A stretch of 64,000 nucleotides of DNA, from positions 52,101 through 116,100 of the forward strand of contig PBSY01000058.1 in assembly GCA_002726915.1 (NCBI GenBank), in the 5' to 3' direction. The notes beneath the pieces are model-generated. The model ran no database searches. It had not been told where the DNA came from and saw nothing but the letters and a program-made list of their open reading frames with translations. A program made the translations under genes and the position numbers. Of this stretch, positions 1 through 10,369 are shown piece by piece. Position 1 is the first letter of the stretch; each line of letters starts with the position of its first letter. Source of the DNA: Verrucomicrobiales bacterium. GTDB lineage: Bacteria; Verrucomicrobiota; Verrucomicrobiia; Verrucomicrobiales; DEV007.

Positions 1-228
1 AATTCAGATACAATGCAGCTAGGACACTGTTTCGGTCAAGACATCACCGATAGCAGCGACATAAGCCTGCCAGCGAAATATCACAGGCATCACGTATCCC
101 TTAGCAAATTGACCCTTTCGGTGCATCTGTCAAACTACGGCTGATTTGCAGAACGCTCGACCGAACTCTATTCCTCATTCTGATGACAGCAGGCTCACCC
201 AGTCCCGTCCTAATTTTTAATTGATAGT

Positions 229-2826
229 ATGATTTTAAAACGTCTCTCCCCTACCTGGTTCCTCGTCATTCCAGTAGTCGGAGTTCTCGCTGTTACCGCA
301 CTTCAGGACACCTCTGCTCAAAAAGAGGAGAGGGCGGAAAAAGTCGGGCCGAAAAATAACAAGAAAAAGAACACTCCTCACATCACCGTCACGGCACCGT
401 TCACCGAGTTGAATCAGCCAGGCATCCACGAGGACTTTCCGGCGATGTGCATCAACGATGAAGGGAAACCGATCGTCGTCTTCATTGATCACTCAGGAGG
501 AGTCGACTCGCTCAAGATTGCGGACCTCGTAAATGGTAAACTCAAGCCACTAGGCCCGATCTCAGCAGAAGGCGTCACCAACATCACCCAGCCCTGTCTC
601 ACACCGCTACTCGGAGGCAGGCATCTCTGCGTCTGGTCCCAACTCCAAGAGAATGGGCAGTGGGATCTCTGGGCTCGGGTGATCGGACGACACGGCAAAG
701 CCGCCTTGGGAAGACCGGTTCGACTCACTAGCAGTCCGGGCAACGACATCTTTCCAGATGTCGGAACTGATCGCCACGGAAAAGTTTGGGTCACCTGGCA
801 GCACTTCGAAAACAGAGTCGCCAGCGTGATGGCAAAACACGGAGAAGGAAGCCCGGTCAAGTGGTCAGACGCCATTACCGTTACAAATGGCGATAAAGGC
901 GGCGACTGGGAACCTCGACTGGCCTTCGGTGCCGGCGAAGAAGCACTCATCGTGTTCGACAGTTACCGAGCTGAAGACTTTGATCTTTATCTCATCAAGG
1001 TAGCTCCCGAGGGTTCGGTCTCCGATCCGATTGCTCTGGCCCAGACCGGACGCTACGAAGCACGCGGCGAAGCGGCCGCTTCTCGAGACGGGAAAACACT
1101 CTGGGTTGCTTACGAAGACGGAGTGGAACGTTGGGGCAAAGACCTCGGCTCGGAATGGCGCAAGAAAGGGGGCGGGCTCCACCACGATCGCCAACTCAAG
1201 GTCATCAAAGTCGATCTTGAAACTGATGAAATCGAAAAGGTCGCCGATGTGACTGCCCTACTCCCCGATCTCGTCGCGGATCCGCAAAGCGTGACTACTG
1301 GAGCAATCGATGTCCCGGAAGTCATCGTCGATCGAGAGGGTCATCCATGGGTCTTCTTTCGCTACAGCCTCTTCAATGGCCCCGGCAACTGGCAAGTTGC
1401 CTACTCACGACTCGACCCAGACACCGGGGACTGGACCAAGCCGGAGACCCTCGGCAAAAGTGCCTACTGTCTTGATCGCCGCAGCCCGGTCTCGCTTAGC
1501 CCGACCGACGGCACTCTTATCGTCGCCTACGCCAGCGACTTGAGAAAAGGCAAACAAGCGGCCGATTGCGGTATCTTTCTCGCGAAGATTGATCCAGCCA
1601 ACCAGCGCGAATCCGTTGGGCCGATGCCCTTCAGCCTCCTTCAAGAGGCCCCCAGCCTTCTTGAACCATACAACGACACCGCGGAGCGTGACCGAGGTGA
1701 TAAGCACACTTGGGAAATCAATGATGAGACCTATCATCTTGTCTGGGGCGACTTCCACCGGCACACCGATTTCTCCAATTGCCGGACGACAGATGACGGT
1801 TGCATCACAGAACACTACCGTTACGCAATTGAAGCTGGCGGGCTCGATTTTCTTGGCACCTCGGATCATACCGAAGTCGGTAAACGCTACACTGAATACG
1901 AGTGGTGGCAGACCCAGAAACAGGCAGACCTCTTTCACAACTCAGGTAGCTTCGTCTCGCTCTATGCTTATGAGAGAGAGCAAAAATATCCTTATGGCCA
2001 CCGTAATGTGCTCTTCCTTGAGCGAGGCGGGCCGCTGATTTACATCAAGCGTCGCAACTACGAACAATTCACGGAAGGCGCCCTGCCATTGCCACCACCT
2101 GATGGTGATATTCTCGGTGACATTCCACCTTGGCAACTTTGGGACCTTCTCCGAGCGCATGGCCAGCGCGCGATGACAGTCGAGCACACTTCCGCAGGCC
2201 CTATGGGTACTGATTGGAACAAATACGAGCGGCTTGACCGGGAATTTGAAAATGTTCTCGAAGTCTTTCAAGGATCACGAGAAAGCAGCGAAGGCAATGG
2301 AGCCCCTCAACCTCCCATTGTCGTGGGTGGACCCAAGGTTTCCAGCTTCAAGGGTAATTCCGCCAACGGGACATGGCAGGTTGCCCTAGGGCTTGAGCAC
2401 CGACTCGGTGCTTTTGCGAGTTCTGATCACCGCTCCAATAACATCTCTTACGGGGGCGTTTACGTGAAAGAACTCAATCGAAAGGAAATCTTCGATGCAA
2501 TAGATGCACGGCGCACCGCGGCTGCGACTGACAAGATCTTTATGGAGTTCTCCTGCAACGGTCACCTCATGGGTGAAGAGTTTGACACGTCGGAAGCCCC
2601 TTCAATCAAAATCAAAATTCACGGCACCGCCCCAATCAGGAAGGTCACCTTGATTCGAAACGAGCAGAATTACGAAGTATGGGAACCGAGTCCTCAAGAA
2701 TTTGACTTTTCGATATCATTCAAGGACGAAAAACCAAAACCCGGAAAATACCGTTACTACCTTCGTGTCGAACAAATAGACGGTAACATGGGCTGGACGT
2801 CGCCCCTGTGGGTTAACGTTAAGTAA
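229..2826 (+). CDS. DUF3604/PHP-like secreted protein
   Basis: 865-aa ORF with N-terminal signal-like segment; motif 'WGDFHRHTDFSNC...LDFLGTSDHTE' typical of DUF3604/PHP-like metal-binding proteins. Confidence 0.8.
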   Translation: MILKRLSPTWFLVIPVVGVLAVTALQDTSAQKEERAEKVGPKNNKKKNTPHITVTAPFTELNQPGIHEDFPAMCINDEGKPIVVFIDHSGGVDSLKIADLVNGKLKPLGPISAEGVTNITQPCLTPLLGGRHLCVWSQLQENGQWDLWARVIGRHGKAALGRPVRLTSSPGNDIFPDVGTDRHGKVWVTWQHFENRVASVMAKHGEGSPVKWSDAITVTNGDKGGDWEPRLAFGAGEEALIVFDSYRAEDFDLYLIKVAPEGSVSDPIALAQTGRYEARGEAAASRDGKTLWVAYEDGVERWGKDLGSEWRKKGGGLHHDRQLKVIKVDLETDEIEKVADVTALLPDLVADPQSVTTGAIDVPEVIVDREGHPWVFFRYSLFNGPGNWQVAYSRLDPDTGDWTKPETLGKSAYCLDRRSPVSLSPTDGTLIVAYASDLRKGKQAADCGIFLAKIDPANQRESVGPMPFSLLQEAPSLLEPYNDTAERDRGDKHTWEINDETYHLVWGDFHRHTDFSNCRTTDDGCITEHYRYAIEAGGLDFLGTSDHTEVGKRYTEYEWWQTQKQADLFHNSGSFVSLYAYEREQKYPYGHRNVLFLERGGPLIYIKRRNYEQFTEGALPLPPPDGDILGDIPPWQLWDLLRAHGQRAMTVEHTSAGPMGTDWNKYERLDREFENVLEVFQGSRESSEGNGAPQPPIVVGGPKVSSFKGNSANGTWQVALGLEHRLGAFASSDHRSNNISYGGVYVKELNRKEIFDAIDARRTAAATDKIFMEFSCNGHLMGEEFDTSEAPSIKIKIHGTAPIRKVTLIRNEQNYEVWEPSPQEFDFSISFKDEKPKPGKYRYYLRVEQIDGNMGWTSPLWVNVK

Positions 2827-2835
2827 AAATCTACC

Positions 2836-3708
2836 CTATAACGGGTAGCGCTTCTTCATATCGAGGTAGGTCAGATTCGACACTTCTCGAATAACATCCG
2901 CTCGGTGAGAAATCCACGAGCCGTAGGATCTGCTGCGGGATCTACTCTCAATGATCCCAATAATCATGTAGGGGTATGACTCACCATTACGACCCCGCGC
3001 CACAAGGATGCCCATGTCACCACAGCACATCGCCGTGCTACCGGTCTTATTGTAAACGCGGGTGCCCCGCGGAACTCGGTTAGCATCATGATAAAGCCGA
3101 TCAATGCCTGGCAGAGCCATAATACGGAGGATCTCATTCGAGTTCGGTAGTTGTCTCTTCCAGAGCGCATCAAGAAAGCGGGCGTAATCAGCCGCAGAAC
3201 CAAGATTACGATAAGTCCGTCCGTTGCTGGGAATATATTCAACCAGTCCGATCTGCCGGCATAGAGATGGGTAATGGCGCTTGAGAAGAGCCTCGGTAGC
3301 AGCCGGCCCTCCGGTTTGGCGCATCACCCAGTTCGTCGACTCGTTGTTGCTCTTCTGGATCATCAGTTCCATGTGACGGCGACTTTTGGAACCGTAGATG
3401 ATCTTCCCAGCCTCAACCTGATGAAAAAAAGCCAACGCGAGGTAGGGCTTAATCATGCTTGCTGCCTGTAACGAGGCGTTTTCATTGATGCTGACCAACT
3501 TCTCCCCTCTCGTAAAATCGTAAACCACCCAAGCTGTGCGCTCGTTTCTTCCAATCGCCCCACGGGACCTCAGTCCCTTGATGTATCTCTCGATTTCGGA
3601 CTCTAAACGACTGTCAATCGTCGCCCGCGTCTGGACAGGCAGTAACGAGAAAGAAAGAATCAGGCAGGCAAAAACCAGCGTAAACAGTGGCGACTGGCGG
3701 TTAATCAT
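2836..3708 (-). CDS. Serine hydrolase, class A beta-lactamase-like
   Basis: Signal peptide; active-site motifs in order: SMIK (SxxK), SNN, KTG ('VYNKTGSTAMCCGDMG'). Confidence 0.8.
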   Translation of the reverse strand: MINRQSPLFTLVFACLILSFSLLPVQTRATIDSRLESEIERYIKGLRSRGAIGRNERTAWVVYDFTRGEKLVSINENASLQAASMIKPYLALAFFHQVEAGKIIYGSKSRRHMELMIQKSNNESTNWVMRQTGGPAATEALLKRHYPSLCRQIGLVEYIPSNGRTYRNLGSAADYARFLDALWKRQLPNSNEILRIMALPGIDRLYHDANRVPRGTRVYNKTGSTAMCCGDMGILVARGRNGESYPYMIIGIIESRSRSRSYGSWISHRADVIREVSNLTYLDMKKRYPL

Positions 3709-3963
3709 GTCGGATTCAAAACGAGTGGGTAAATGTGATAACTTAGTTAAAATAACTTAAATAATTATCGATGCAGCCATAAATTGTCACATTTTCGCAT
3801 GCTCGAATGCGCTAGGGATATTCACACGACTCCTGTGGAATGATTTTTCTCTGTATTACTTCATAAAATAACCCGAAGGAATCTTCGTAGGCTGGACGTC
3901 GTATTTGCAGCGTCAGCTAAGTTTTCTTACCACTCTTATGTTACCCTTTCTCACCACTCCTCC

Positions 3964-4101
3964 ATGCGCCACCTGTCATTCGCTATTCTGCTGAGCCTTG
4001 CTCGGCTTCCGCTCAAGACCTCGGGAAAGCTCAACTTCATTTGGTGCTTAGGTATCAGGGGAATGGAAAAGGCTCACGTCTTCAAAAATCCTATTGTATG
4101 A
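3964..4101 (+). CDS. Possible 45-aa upstream ORF, ATGA-overlapping the downstream hydrolase start
   Basis: My translation: MRHLSFAILLSLARLPLKTSGKLNFIWCLGIRGMEKAHVFKNPIV*; stop TGA overlaps ATG at 4098. Confidence 0.25.
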   Translation: MRHLSFAILLSLARLPLKTSGKLNFIWCLGIRGMEKAHVFKNPIV

Positions 4102-4943
4102 GGTGGCTAGTGCTTCTTTTCATCTTCGCAGCCAAACCAACATGGTCAGAAGATCTCGTCACGCCGGTCATGACAGACGATGCGCCTGCTGCCGGCAAGC
4201 GGGTTCGCCAAGTTGCTCCTGAATATCAGGGCACGAAAGTTTATCATTCACTTTACCTTCCCTCCGGTTGGAAACCCAGTGGAAGCTATCCCGTTATTGT
4301 CGAGTATACCGGCAACGAATTTCCTCCCGGCAAGGGGAGCGGTAAAGTCAAAGATGCCAACCTCGGGTTCGGCATGAGCGGAGGCAAAGACTTCATTTGG
4401 GTGGTCATGCCCTACGTGCAGCAGGGAAAAACGGAAAATGCTGTGAAGTGGTGGGGAGATAGGAAAGCCACGGTCAATTACTGCAAAATCAACCTACCCC
4501 GCATCTGTGATCAATTCGGAGGCAATCCTGACAAAGTTATTGTTTGCGGGTTCTCACGGGGTGCCATCGGCTCCAGCTACATTGGCCTGGCCGACGATGA
4601 AATCGCCGTATTATGGGCAGGAATGTTCACACACGACCACTTTGATGGCGCCAAAACCTGGAATTACCCCGAGAGCGAACGCGAGTTCGCGCTCAAACGA
4701 CTGGCGAGACTGAAAGGCCGCTCCGTTCTTGTTTCCGGCCAACGTGGCACTGGGATTCGTGACACCTTTCTCAAGGACCATCTCGATCTGGCTGACTTCT
4801 CTTTCCTTGATGTGCCCGTTACCAAGGTCTTCGACATCCCAGATGGTCCCGTCGTCCACAGCCACACCGATCTATGGATGCATCGTAACAGCAAATATCG
4901 TGACCGGGTTCGAGCTTGGATGAAAGTGATCTTGGCTCCTTGA
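4098..4943 (+). CDS. Secreted alpha/beta hydrolase (esterase-like)
   Basis: ORF track starts at 4041, but Met at 4098 begins a clean signal peptide (MRWLVLLFIFAAKPTWS); nucleophile motif 'VCGFSRGAIGS'. Confidence 0.75.
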   Translation: MRWLVLLFIFAAKPTWSEDLVTPVMTDDAPAAGKRVRQVAPEYQGTKVYHSLYLPSGWKPSGSYPVIVEYTGNEFPPGKGSGKVKDANLGFGMSGGKDFIWVVMPYVQQGKTENAVKWWGDRKATVNYCKINLPRICDQFGGNPDKVIVCGFSRGAIGSSYIGLADDEIAVLWAGMFTHDHFDGAKTWNYPESEREFALKRLARLKGRSVLVSGQRGTGIRDTFLKDHLDLADFSFLDVPVTKVFDIPDGPVVHSHTDLWMHRNSKYRDRVRAWMKVILAP

Positions 4944-5019
4944 GGGCCATTCAGCGCCCCCCTCCATCGTGGCTAGAAGAAGCTTTCCTATTTTCGGAAG
5001 CTCTGGTTTACTTTCCCAT

Positions 5020-5670
5020 ATGAAGCTAGGGATCCTTCTCGCGGGAGTTTTTGCCGTGAATTCCATTTTTTTTCTCCAAGGGGCCGACAAGTACGATGTC
5101 CCCGAATTCGTGAAGGAACTCGAAGACCTCAGCGAAGTGATGGAGGTAGCCGCCACTTCCAACAAGGGAATCACGTTTCTATTGATGGACCCAGACTCGA
5201 CCTGAGGTCCTGCCAATGCTGCCAGTTCGGTAGCGATCGAGAAGCTCAAAGAAGACACCGAAATCATTCTCATCACGGGAATGAATCTCCACAAATCGCC
5301 CCAGGCAGTTCAGGATGCGATCTACAGCAAAGAGGCTCAGGGACCCATTCCTGTGGTGGCGGTTACAGACTCTTCCACGGAGCAGCTGGTCAGCATGGTG
5401 CCATACTTCAGCATGAAAGACGTCAATGGCTTCAACGAAACCATGGCCAGTCTCGCCTTGATACGCGGGGAAATGGCCGAAGCGAAGATCAAGAAAATTT
5501 ATGCCTTAGAAACCTGGACTAACAACAAGGGCCGGTCTATTCAGGCCACCTACGTGGCCAGCAATGAGACTGACATCACGCTGAAGCTGACGAACGGAAA
5601 ATCAGCCACATTTTCAATCTCTAATCTAAGCGAAAAGAGCAAGAGTCGCGCTAATGAGCTGGCTCAATAA
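5020..5670 (+). CDS. Thioredoxin-like + SHD1-like secreted protein with in-frame TGA at 5203-5205 (candidate selenoprotein or nonsense-interrupted gene)
   Basis: Track ORFs 4969..5205 and 5281..5670 are in the same frame; the only interruption is TGA 5203-5205. Read-through gives '...ITFLLMDPDST[TGA]GPANAASSVAIEKLKEDTEIILITG...' and a C-terminal SHD1-like module 'ALETWTNNKGRSIQATYVASNETDITLKLTNGKSATFSISNLSE'. Confidence 0.6.
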
Positions 5671-5676
5671 AAGCGT

Positions 5677-6051
5677 TTACTCTACCTCAGCAAGGCACTC
5701 GATCTCGATCAAAGCGCCAAGAGGAAGTGCTGCTACCTGGACAGTTGAACGTGCTGGTTTGTGCTCGCCAAATGCCGTAGCGTAGACCCCGTTCACAACA
5801 GGAAAGTCTCCCATATCAGAAAGGAAGATAGTTGTCTTGACGACCTTATCGAGGCTGGATCCAGCGGCCTCCAACACGGCAGCCATGTTCTTGATTACCT
5901 GCTTAGACTGGGCCTCGATTCCATCGACCAGAGCCATAGAGGCCGGATCGAGCGGCAACGCGCCCGAACAATAAGCCAGCCCGTTTCGAACAACGGCGTG
6001 AGAGTAGGGGCCAATCGCGGCCGGAGCTTCAGTAGCAGTGATGAATTCCAT
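5677..6051 (-). CDS. ridA: RidA/YjgF-family protein
   Basis: 124 aa; 'AIGPYSHAVVRNGLAYCSGALPLDP...NMAAVLEAAGSSLDKVVKTTIFLSDM...ARSTVQVAALPLGALIEIECLA'. Confidence 0.93.
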   Translation of the reverse strand: MEFITATEAPAAIGPYSHAVVRNGLAYCSGALPLDPASMALVDGIEAQSKQVIKNMAAVLEAAGSSLDKVVKTTIFLSDMGDFPVVNGVYATAFGEHKPARSTVQVAALPLGALIEIECLAEVE

Positions 6052-6092
6052 GGCAAACTATGGCGCGCCCAGCTGCAATGACGAACGAAAAA

Positions 6093-7358
6093 TCACTCCC
6101 CAATGCAATAGAGAGCCTGCTGCGAACGAATCAGCAACTTCCCATCAGCCACTGCAGCGGTTCCGTTAAAGAGTGTGCTGTCTCCTGCGATCTTATTTTG
6201 GGATAGAACGTTCAATCTATCCGGCGACGGCTCGATCACAAACGTGCCGTTAGCTCGGCTCACCGCGTAGATCTTCCCGCCGGCCACCACCGGTGACGCG
6301 TAAAATGGCTTACCCCGTCCTCCTGCTCCTTCCAGACCGGGCAACCGCTCTGCCCAAAGTTCTTCCGCTTCTCCCGGCTTAGCAGCAAAGGTAATTCCAC
6401 TATCAGCAATCCAATACATGATCCCATCGACTTCCACCGGAGCGGTCATGTAAGTGGCAGGCTTCTGAGTATCGTAAAGAATTTGATTGGAACGATCTCC
6501 TTCTCCTCCCGCCTTGATAGCAACGCGGGCCGTTCTGGGAAAACCTCCTGACACAGTCAAAATATCACCACTGAGATGCGTCGTATTCGACATGTTCCCA
6601 GGAAGATTGTAATTAGCGAACCACCGAAGTTCTCCCGTCGCCGGATCGTAGGCGCGGAAGTTACCGGTTGCGGCATAAATGAGATCCGTTCTAGAGCCAC
6701 CTACCTTGGCTAGAATCGGAGTACCGTAAGTCTGCCCCAGACTAGGATGCTTGGCCCGCCACCTCTCACTGCCGTCCGCTTTGCTGAGAGCTATAAAAGA
6801 ATTAGTTTCCTCGCCCGCCGGCACAATAACGAGGTCATCGTAGAGGATAGGGCTGGAGGCAGATCCCCATACTTTTGCGGAAGACATCCCTCCGGTGCGC
6901 GCTTTCCACAGCTGATTACCGTCGTAGTCGAACGCGTAAACTCCCGCTTTTCCAAAATAGCCAAAAATCGCTTCGCCGTCCGTCACTGGGGTATTACTAG
7001 CCCATCCGTGTTCTGTGATGTAACCGCGGGCAGGATCAATCGGAAAGTCATTGGGAATATCTCGAGTCCAGACCACATCGCCGCTGTAGAGATCAATGCG
7101 TTGGAGATGGCGCATCAGATTTTCACCGCTGCCACTGTAGCTGGTGACAAAAACCGCGCCACCAGAGATGATGGGAGACGAGCTCCCCTCACCTTCAAGG
7201 TCGACTTTCCAGACCATATTCTCTGATTCGCTCCACTCGACAGGAACAGCCTCAAGAGAAATCCCCTGCGCATTATCCCCGCGAAACTGTGGCCAGTTGG
7301 CAAACGCTACACAGGATATCAGAAAGCTGATGGAGAGGGTCAGGCTAGCGGTCTTCAT
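6093..7358 (-). CDS. PQQ-like beta-propeller repeat protein, secreted
   Basis: 'NWPQFRGDNAQGIS', 'WKVDLEGEGSSSPIISGGAVFVTSY' and repeated PQQ-like blades. Confidence 0.88.
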   Translation of the reverse strand: MKTASLTLSISFLISCVAFANWPQFRGDNAQGISLEAVPVEWSESENMVWKVDLEGEGSSSPIISGGAVFVTSYSGSGENLMRHLQRIDLYSGDVVWTRDIPNDFPIDPARGYITEHGWASNTPVTDGEAIFGYFGKAGVYAFDYDGNQLWKARTGGMSSAKVWGSASSPILYDDLVIVPAGEETNSFIALSKADGSERWRAKHPSLGQTYGTPILAKVGGSRTDLIYAATGNFRAYDPATGELRWFANYNLPGNMSNTTHLSGDILTVSGGFPRTARVAIKAGGEGDRSNQILYDTQKPATYMTAPVEVDGIMYWIADSGITFAAKPGEAEELWAERLPGLEGAGGRGKPFYASPVVAGGKIYAVSRANGTFVIEPSPDRLNVLSQNKIAGDSTLFNGTAAVADGKLLIRSQQALYCIGE

Positions 7359-7378
7359 TATTCGCTTTTATAATTCTA

Positions 7379-8158
7379 CTAAAGGCGACGAACCTTGAGG
7401 TTGCGATACCAGACGGGATCTTTGTGGTCTTGCAGCAGAATTGGCCCATCCCAGCTTCCGAAGCCTTCATTCTTCCTATACTTACTCGCCTCAAAACGCT
7501 CATACCAATCGCCACTACCCCACTCGATACTCACCACTTTTTCTCCGTTAAGCCAGTGCTCAATAAAGTTCCCTTTGGCACGAATTTTTGAGGTATTCCA
7601 CTCACCTACCGGCTTGATCGGCTTATCATCCGGTGCAGCGACCAGTTCATAAAGCGATGCAGCACGATGATTGGGCTTCTTGCCGTCCGGATGCTTTTCA
7701 TCGTCAAGCACCTGATATTCGAGCCCGAGGCGTTCACGAGTTCGATACTTAACACCACTGTTTCCGGCATCGGAAATCTTCCACTCGAATGTTAGTTCAA
7801 AATCCTTGTAGGAATCCCTCGTGATAATGTCACCCGTAGCGCCGGGGCGCGACAGAATGCCATTCTCAAAAACCCAACCCGCACTCACGGGCGAACCGTC
7901 CACATCGGTCCACGCCGAAAAGTCACCCGAAGCGAACAGATCCACACTTTTATCCTCAACCTCAGGTGAAGGGGACGGACCGCTCCTAGGGCCCACCTCC
8001 GCACATGAAGTAACATCGGCTTTGGGAGTTCGAAACACGCCCGAAGAATCTTCGAGGGGAGCATAGCCCTTCTCTCTCTGGTTACTATTCTGGGCAACCA
8101 AACTCGGAAACCCCAAGAACGTGAAAAAAGTCAAAATAACGAGGTGATTATTGTTCAT
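7379..8158 (-). CDS. DUF1080 (3-keto-disaccharide hydrolase-like) protein
   Basis: 'FELTFEWKISDAGNSGVKYRTRERLGLEYQVLDDEKHPDGK...'; Met at 8158 begins a better signal peptide than the track start at 8239. Confidence 0.88.
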   Translation of the reverse strand: MNNNHLVILTFFTFLGFPSLVAQNSNQREKGYAPLEDSSGVFRTPKADVTSCAEVGPRSGPSPSPEVEDKSVDLFASGDFSAWTDVDGSPVSAGWVFENGILSRPGATGDIITRDSYKDFELTFEWKISDAGNSGVKYRTRERLGLEYQVLDDEKHPDGKKPNHRAASLYELVAAPDDKPIKPVGEWNTSKIRAKGNFIEHWLNGEKVVSIEWGSGDWYERFEASKYRKNEGFGSWDGPILLQDHKDPVWYRNLKVRRL

Positions 8159-8496
8159 GAGAAATTTGAAAAGAGAATTTCGATACCGATTAAGACAGAA
8201 ACATACTACCCAAAGAAACACGGGCAGCAAGAACGTCAATTAACCCGAAAATGCCCCCTTCTCTGCGCAAAGACGGATTCTATGAACGCTTAGCCCACAC
8301 CCGAAATGACGCAATAGACAAAATACAACGCGAAAGGGTGGTGTCACTCTCTGGTCACGTGGACACAACACAGTCACCGCTATCATTGAAGTTTGATCAC
8401 CGAAGGACCTTGAAAAATCAGACAGCTAACTTTGCATCATACACTCATCCCATGCTTGTCGCCCCATTAACTCAATCGAGTGGCTCACCAACTGAA

Positions 8497-10038
8497 TCAC
8501 TTCGGGACCACGCCGGTCTTCTTTGACCAAGCATTCCACTTTTCGGTGAGTTGCTGAACCAACTCGGGGTGTCGATCCGCCAAGTCATTGGCTTCGACAC
8601 GGTCCTTCCCGAAGTCATAAAGACACCAGCGCTTATCGTGCCGGTCGTAGACCAGTTTCCAATCTCCCTGCCGTACAGCGCGATTGCCACCCCAATACCA
8701 GTAGAGTGCGGAATGAGCTTCCCGTTCTTCTCCCTTCAAAACTGGAAGCAAGGACTTGCCGTCGAGCGGTAGGGTAGACTTGTTAAAATTCGGATGCTTG
8801 TCAGGATATTCAGCCCCGGCAATCTCTAGAAACGTCGGTAAAAAGTCGATAATGTGACCCACTTGATCAGTCCGGGTTCCCGCCTCAATCTTTTTTGGCC
8901 AGCGTACGACCAACGGAGTAGCAACACCGCCCTCGTGACAATACTGTTTGTATCGCCGGAACGGCGCATTCTGAGCACTGGCCCATCCCGGCCCCACATG
9001 AGAATAAAATTCTCTCGGCCCTGGCACTTGGTTGGTATCATTACCGCCTGGCGTTTCGGCACAAGCTCCGTTATCCGAAAGGAACAAGATCAGAGTGTTA
9101 TCTCCCTCCTCGGCTTCGTCCAGAGCATCCAAGAGTCGTCCAATATTCTGGTCGACGTTATCAACCATGGCCGCATAAACTTCCATTCGGAGTTCCTCCC
9201 ATTCCAAGTCAGGGGATTGCCCCTCTTCCCACGACTCGGCTAAGCTGTCCCGTTCTTCGATGGCCCAATGCTCATTTAGTAGGCCAAGCTCCTTCTGCCG
9301 AGCAAGGCGCCTCTGCCGCAAGACATCCCATCCTTCAGCATACTTACCTTTGTACTTGGCGATATCTTCGGGCTTAGCGTGCAGCGGATAGTGTGGTGCA
9401 GTGTAGGGAAGGTAATGGAAAAATGGTTTTCCGGTCCCTGAAAAACGCTTGATCGTTTCGATGGCATGGTCGGTAAAGGCGTCCGTAGTGAAGTAGTCCT
9501 CGGGGAAGTCGTCATACTCAAGGAGCCTATCATTGTGGCCGAAAGGACGCACCCGTCCCCCTTTAAAATCGGGATCAGGAATCTTGGGATTGAAAAAATT
9601 ACAGGCCCCGTCCCAAAGGCCGTAGGCCTCGTCAAAACCGCGATCGAAAGGAATCGTTCCCTCGGTCTTCCCATTGTGCCATTTCCCTGACATACCCGTC
9701 TGGTAATCAGCGTAACGCAGGGCTTCCCCGAGAGTCAGCATTTCGTGCGTGATTAATTCAGACTGCCCCCTTCCACCGTTTCTCGGATAAAGCCCCGTTA
9801 AAAGGGACGCCCGCGTCGTAGTGCATTTTGCGTTGTTGTAAAACTGAGTGAAAAGCATTCCCTCAGCTGCAATTCGGTCAATGTTCGGAGTCTTGATCTC
9901 TGATCCATAGCAGCCAATATCCGACCATCCCATATCATCGACCATGATTAGGATAATGTTCGGCCGATCGTCCTCGTTCGCTAACACCGTTGACACCCAA
10001 AACAAAGTTGATAGAGAGACCGTTACGAAAAATTTCAT
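8497..10038 (-). CDS. Sulfatase (arylsulfatase-like), CTTTR active-site motif
   Basis: '[36 protein letters not shown]...KCTTTRASLLTGLYPR...GKWHNG'; start chosen at MKFFVTVSL. Confidence 0.93.
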   Translation of the reverse strand: MKFFVTVSLSTLFWVSTVLANEDDRPNIILIMVDDMGWSDIGCYGSEIKTPNIDRIAAEGMLFTQFYNNAKCTTTRASLLTGLYPRNGGRGQSELITHEMLTLGEALRYADYQTGMSGKWHNGKTEGTIPFDRGFDEAYGLWDGACNFFNPKIPDPDFKGGRVRPFGHNDRLLEYDDFPEDYFTTDAFTDHAIETIKRFSGTGKPFFHYLPYTAPHYPLHAKPEDIAKYKGKYAEGWDVLRQRRLARQKELGLLNEHWAIEERDSLAESWEEGQSPDLEWEELRMEVYAAMVDNVDQNIGRLLDALDEAEEGDNTLILFLSDNGACAETPGGNDTNQVPGPREFYSHVGPGWASAQNAPFRRYKQYCHEGGVATPLVVRWPKKIEAGTRTDQVGHIIDFLPTFLEIAGAEYPDKHPNFNKSTLPLDGKSLLPVLKGEEREAHSALYWYWGGNRAVRQGDWKLVYDRHDKRWCLYDFGKDRVEANDLADRHPELVQQLTEKWNAWSKKTGVVPK

Positions 10039-10369
10039 CTTAGCATTCCCATACAACCACAAGGATCGCACCTAGGGCAATGGATCGTTTTTGCAAAGAG
10101 GTCCAAATTTGCGCAGTCTATCCTTCGAATTAATGCGATCTTCCTGCCGGTATCGCCTACCCATCTAAATCGGTGGCAGATAGACCTCTCTCTGTATTGG
10201 CGCCTTATGGATGCATGGCCCAGATTTAAGAGGTGAGGCTAAATCGTCGCCCTTACTGCAATGCGTTGAATACATTTACAAAGATTTAGTTATACTTTGA
10301 TCGATAGCAAAGTCAGGAAGCAGCAGACTTTTTTTTCATTTAACTTTCCTCGATACATTTTAATTCAAT

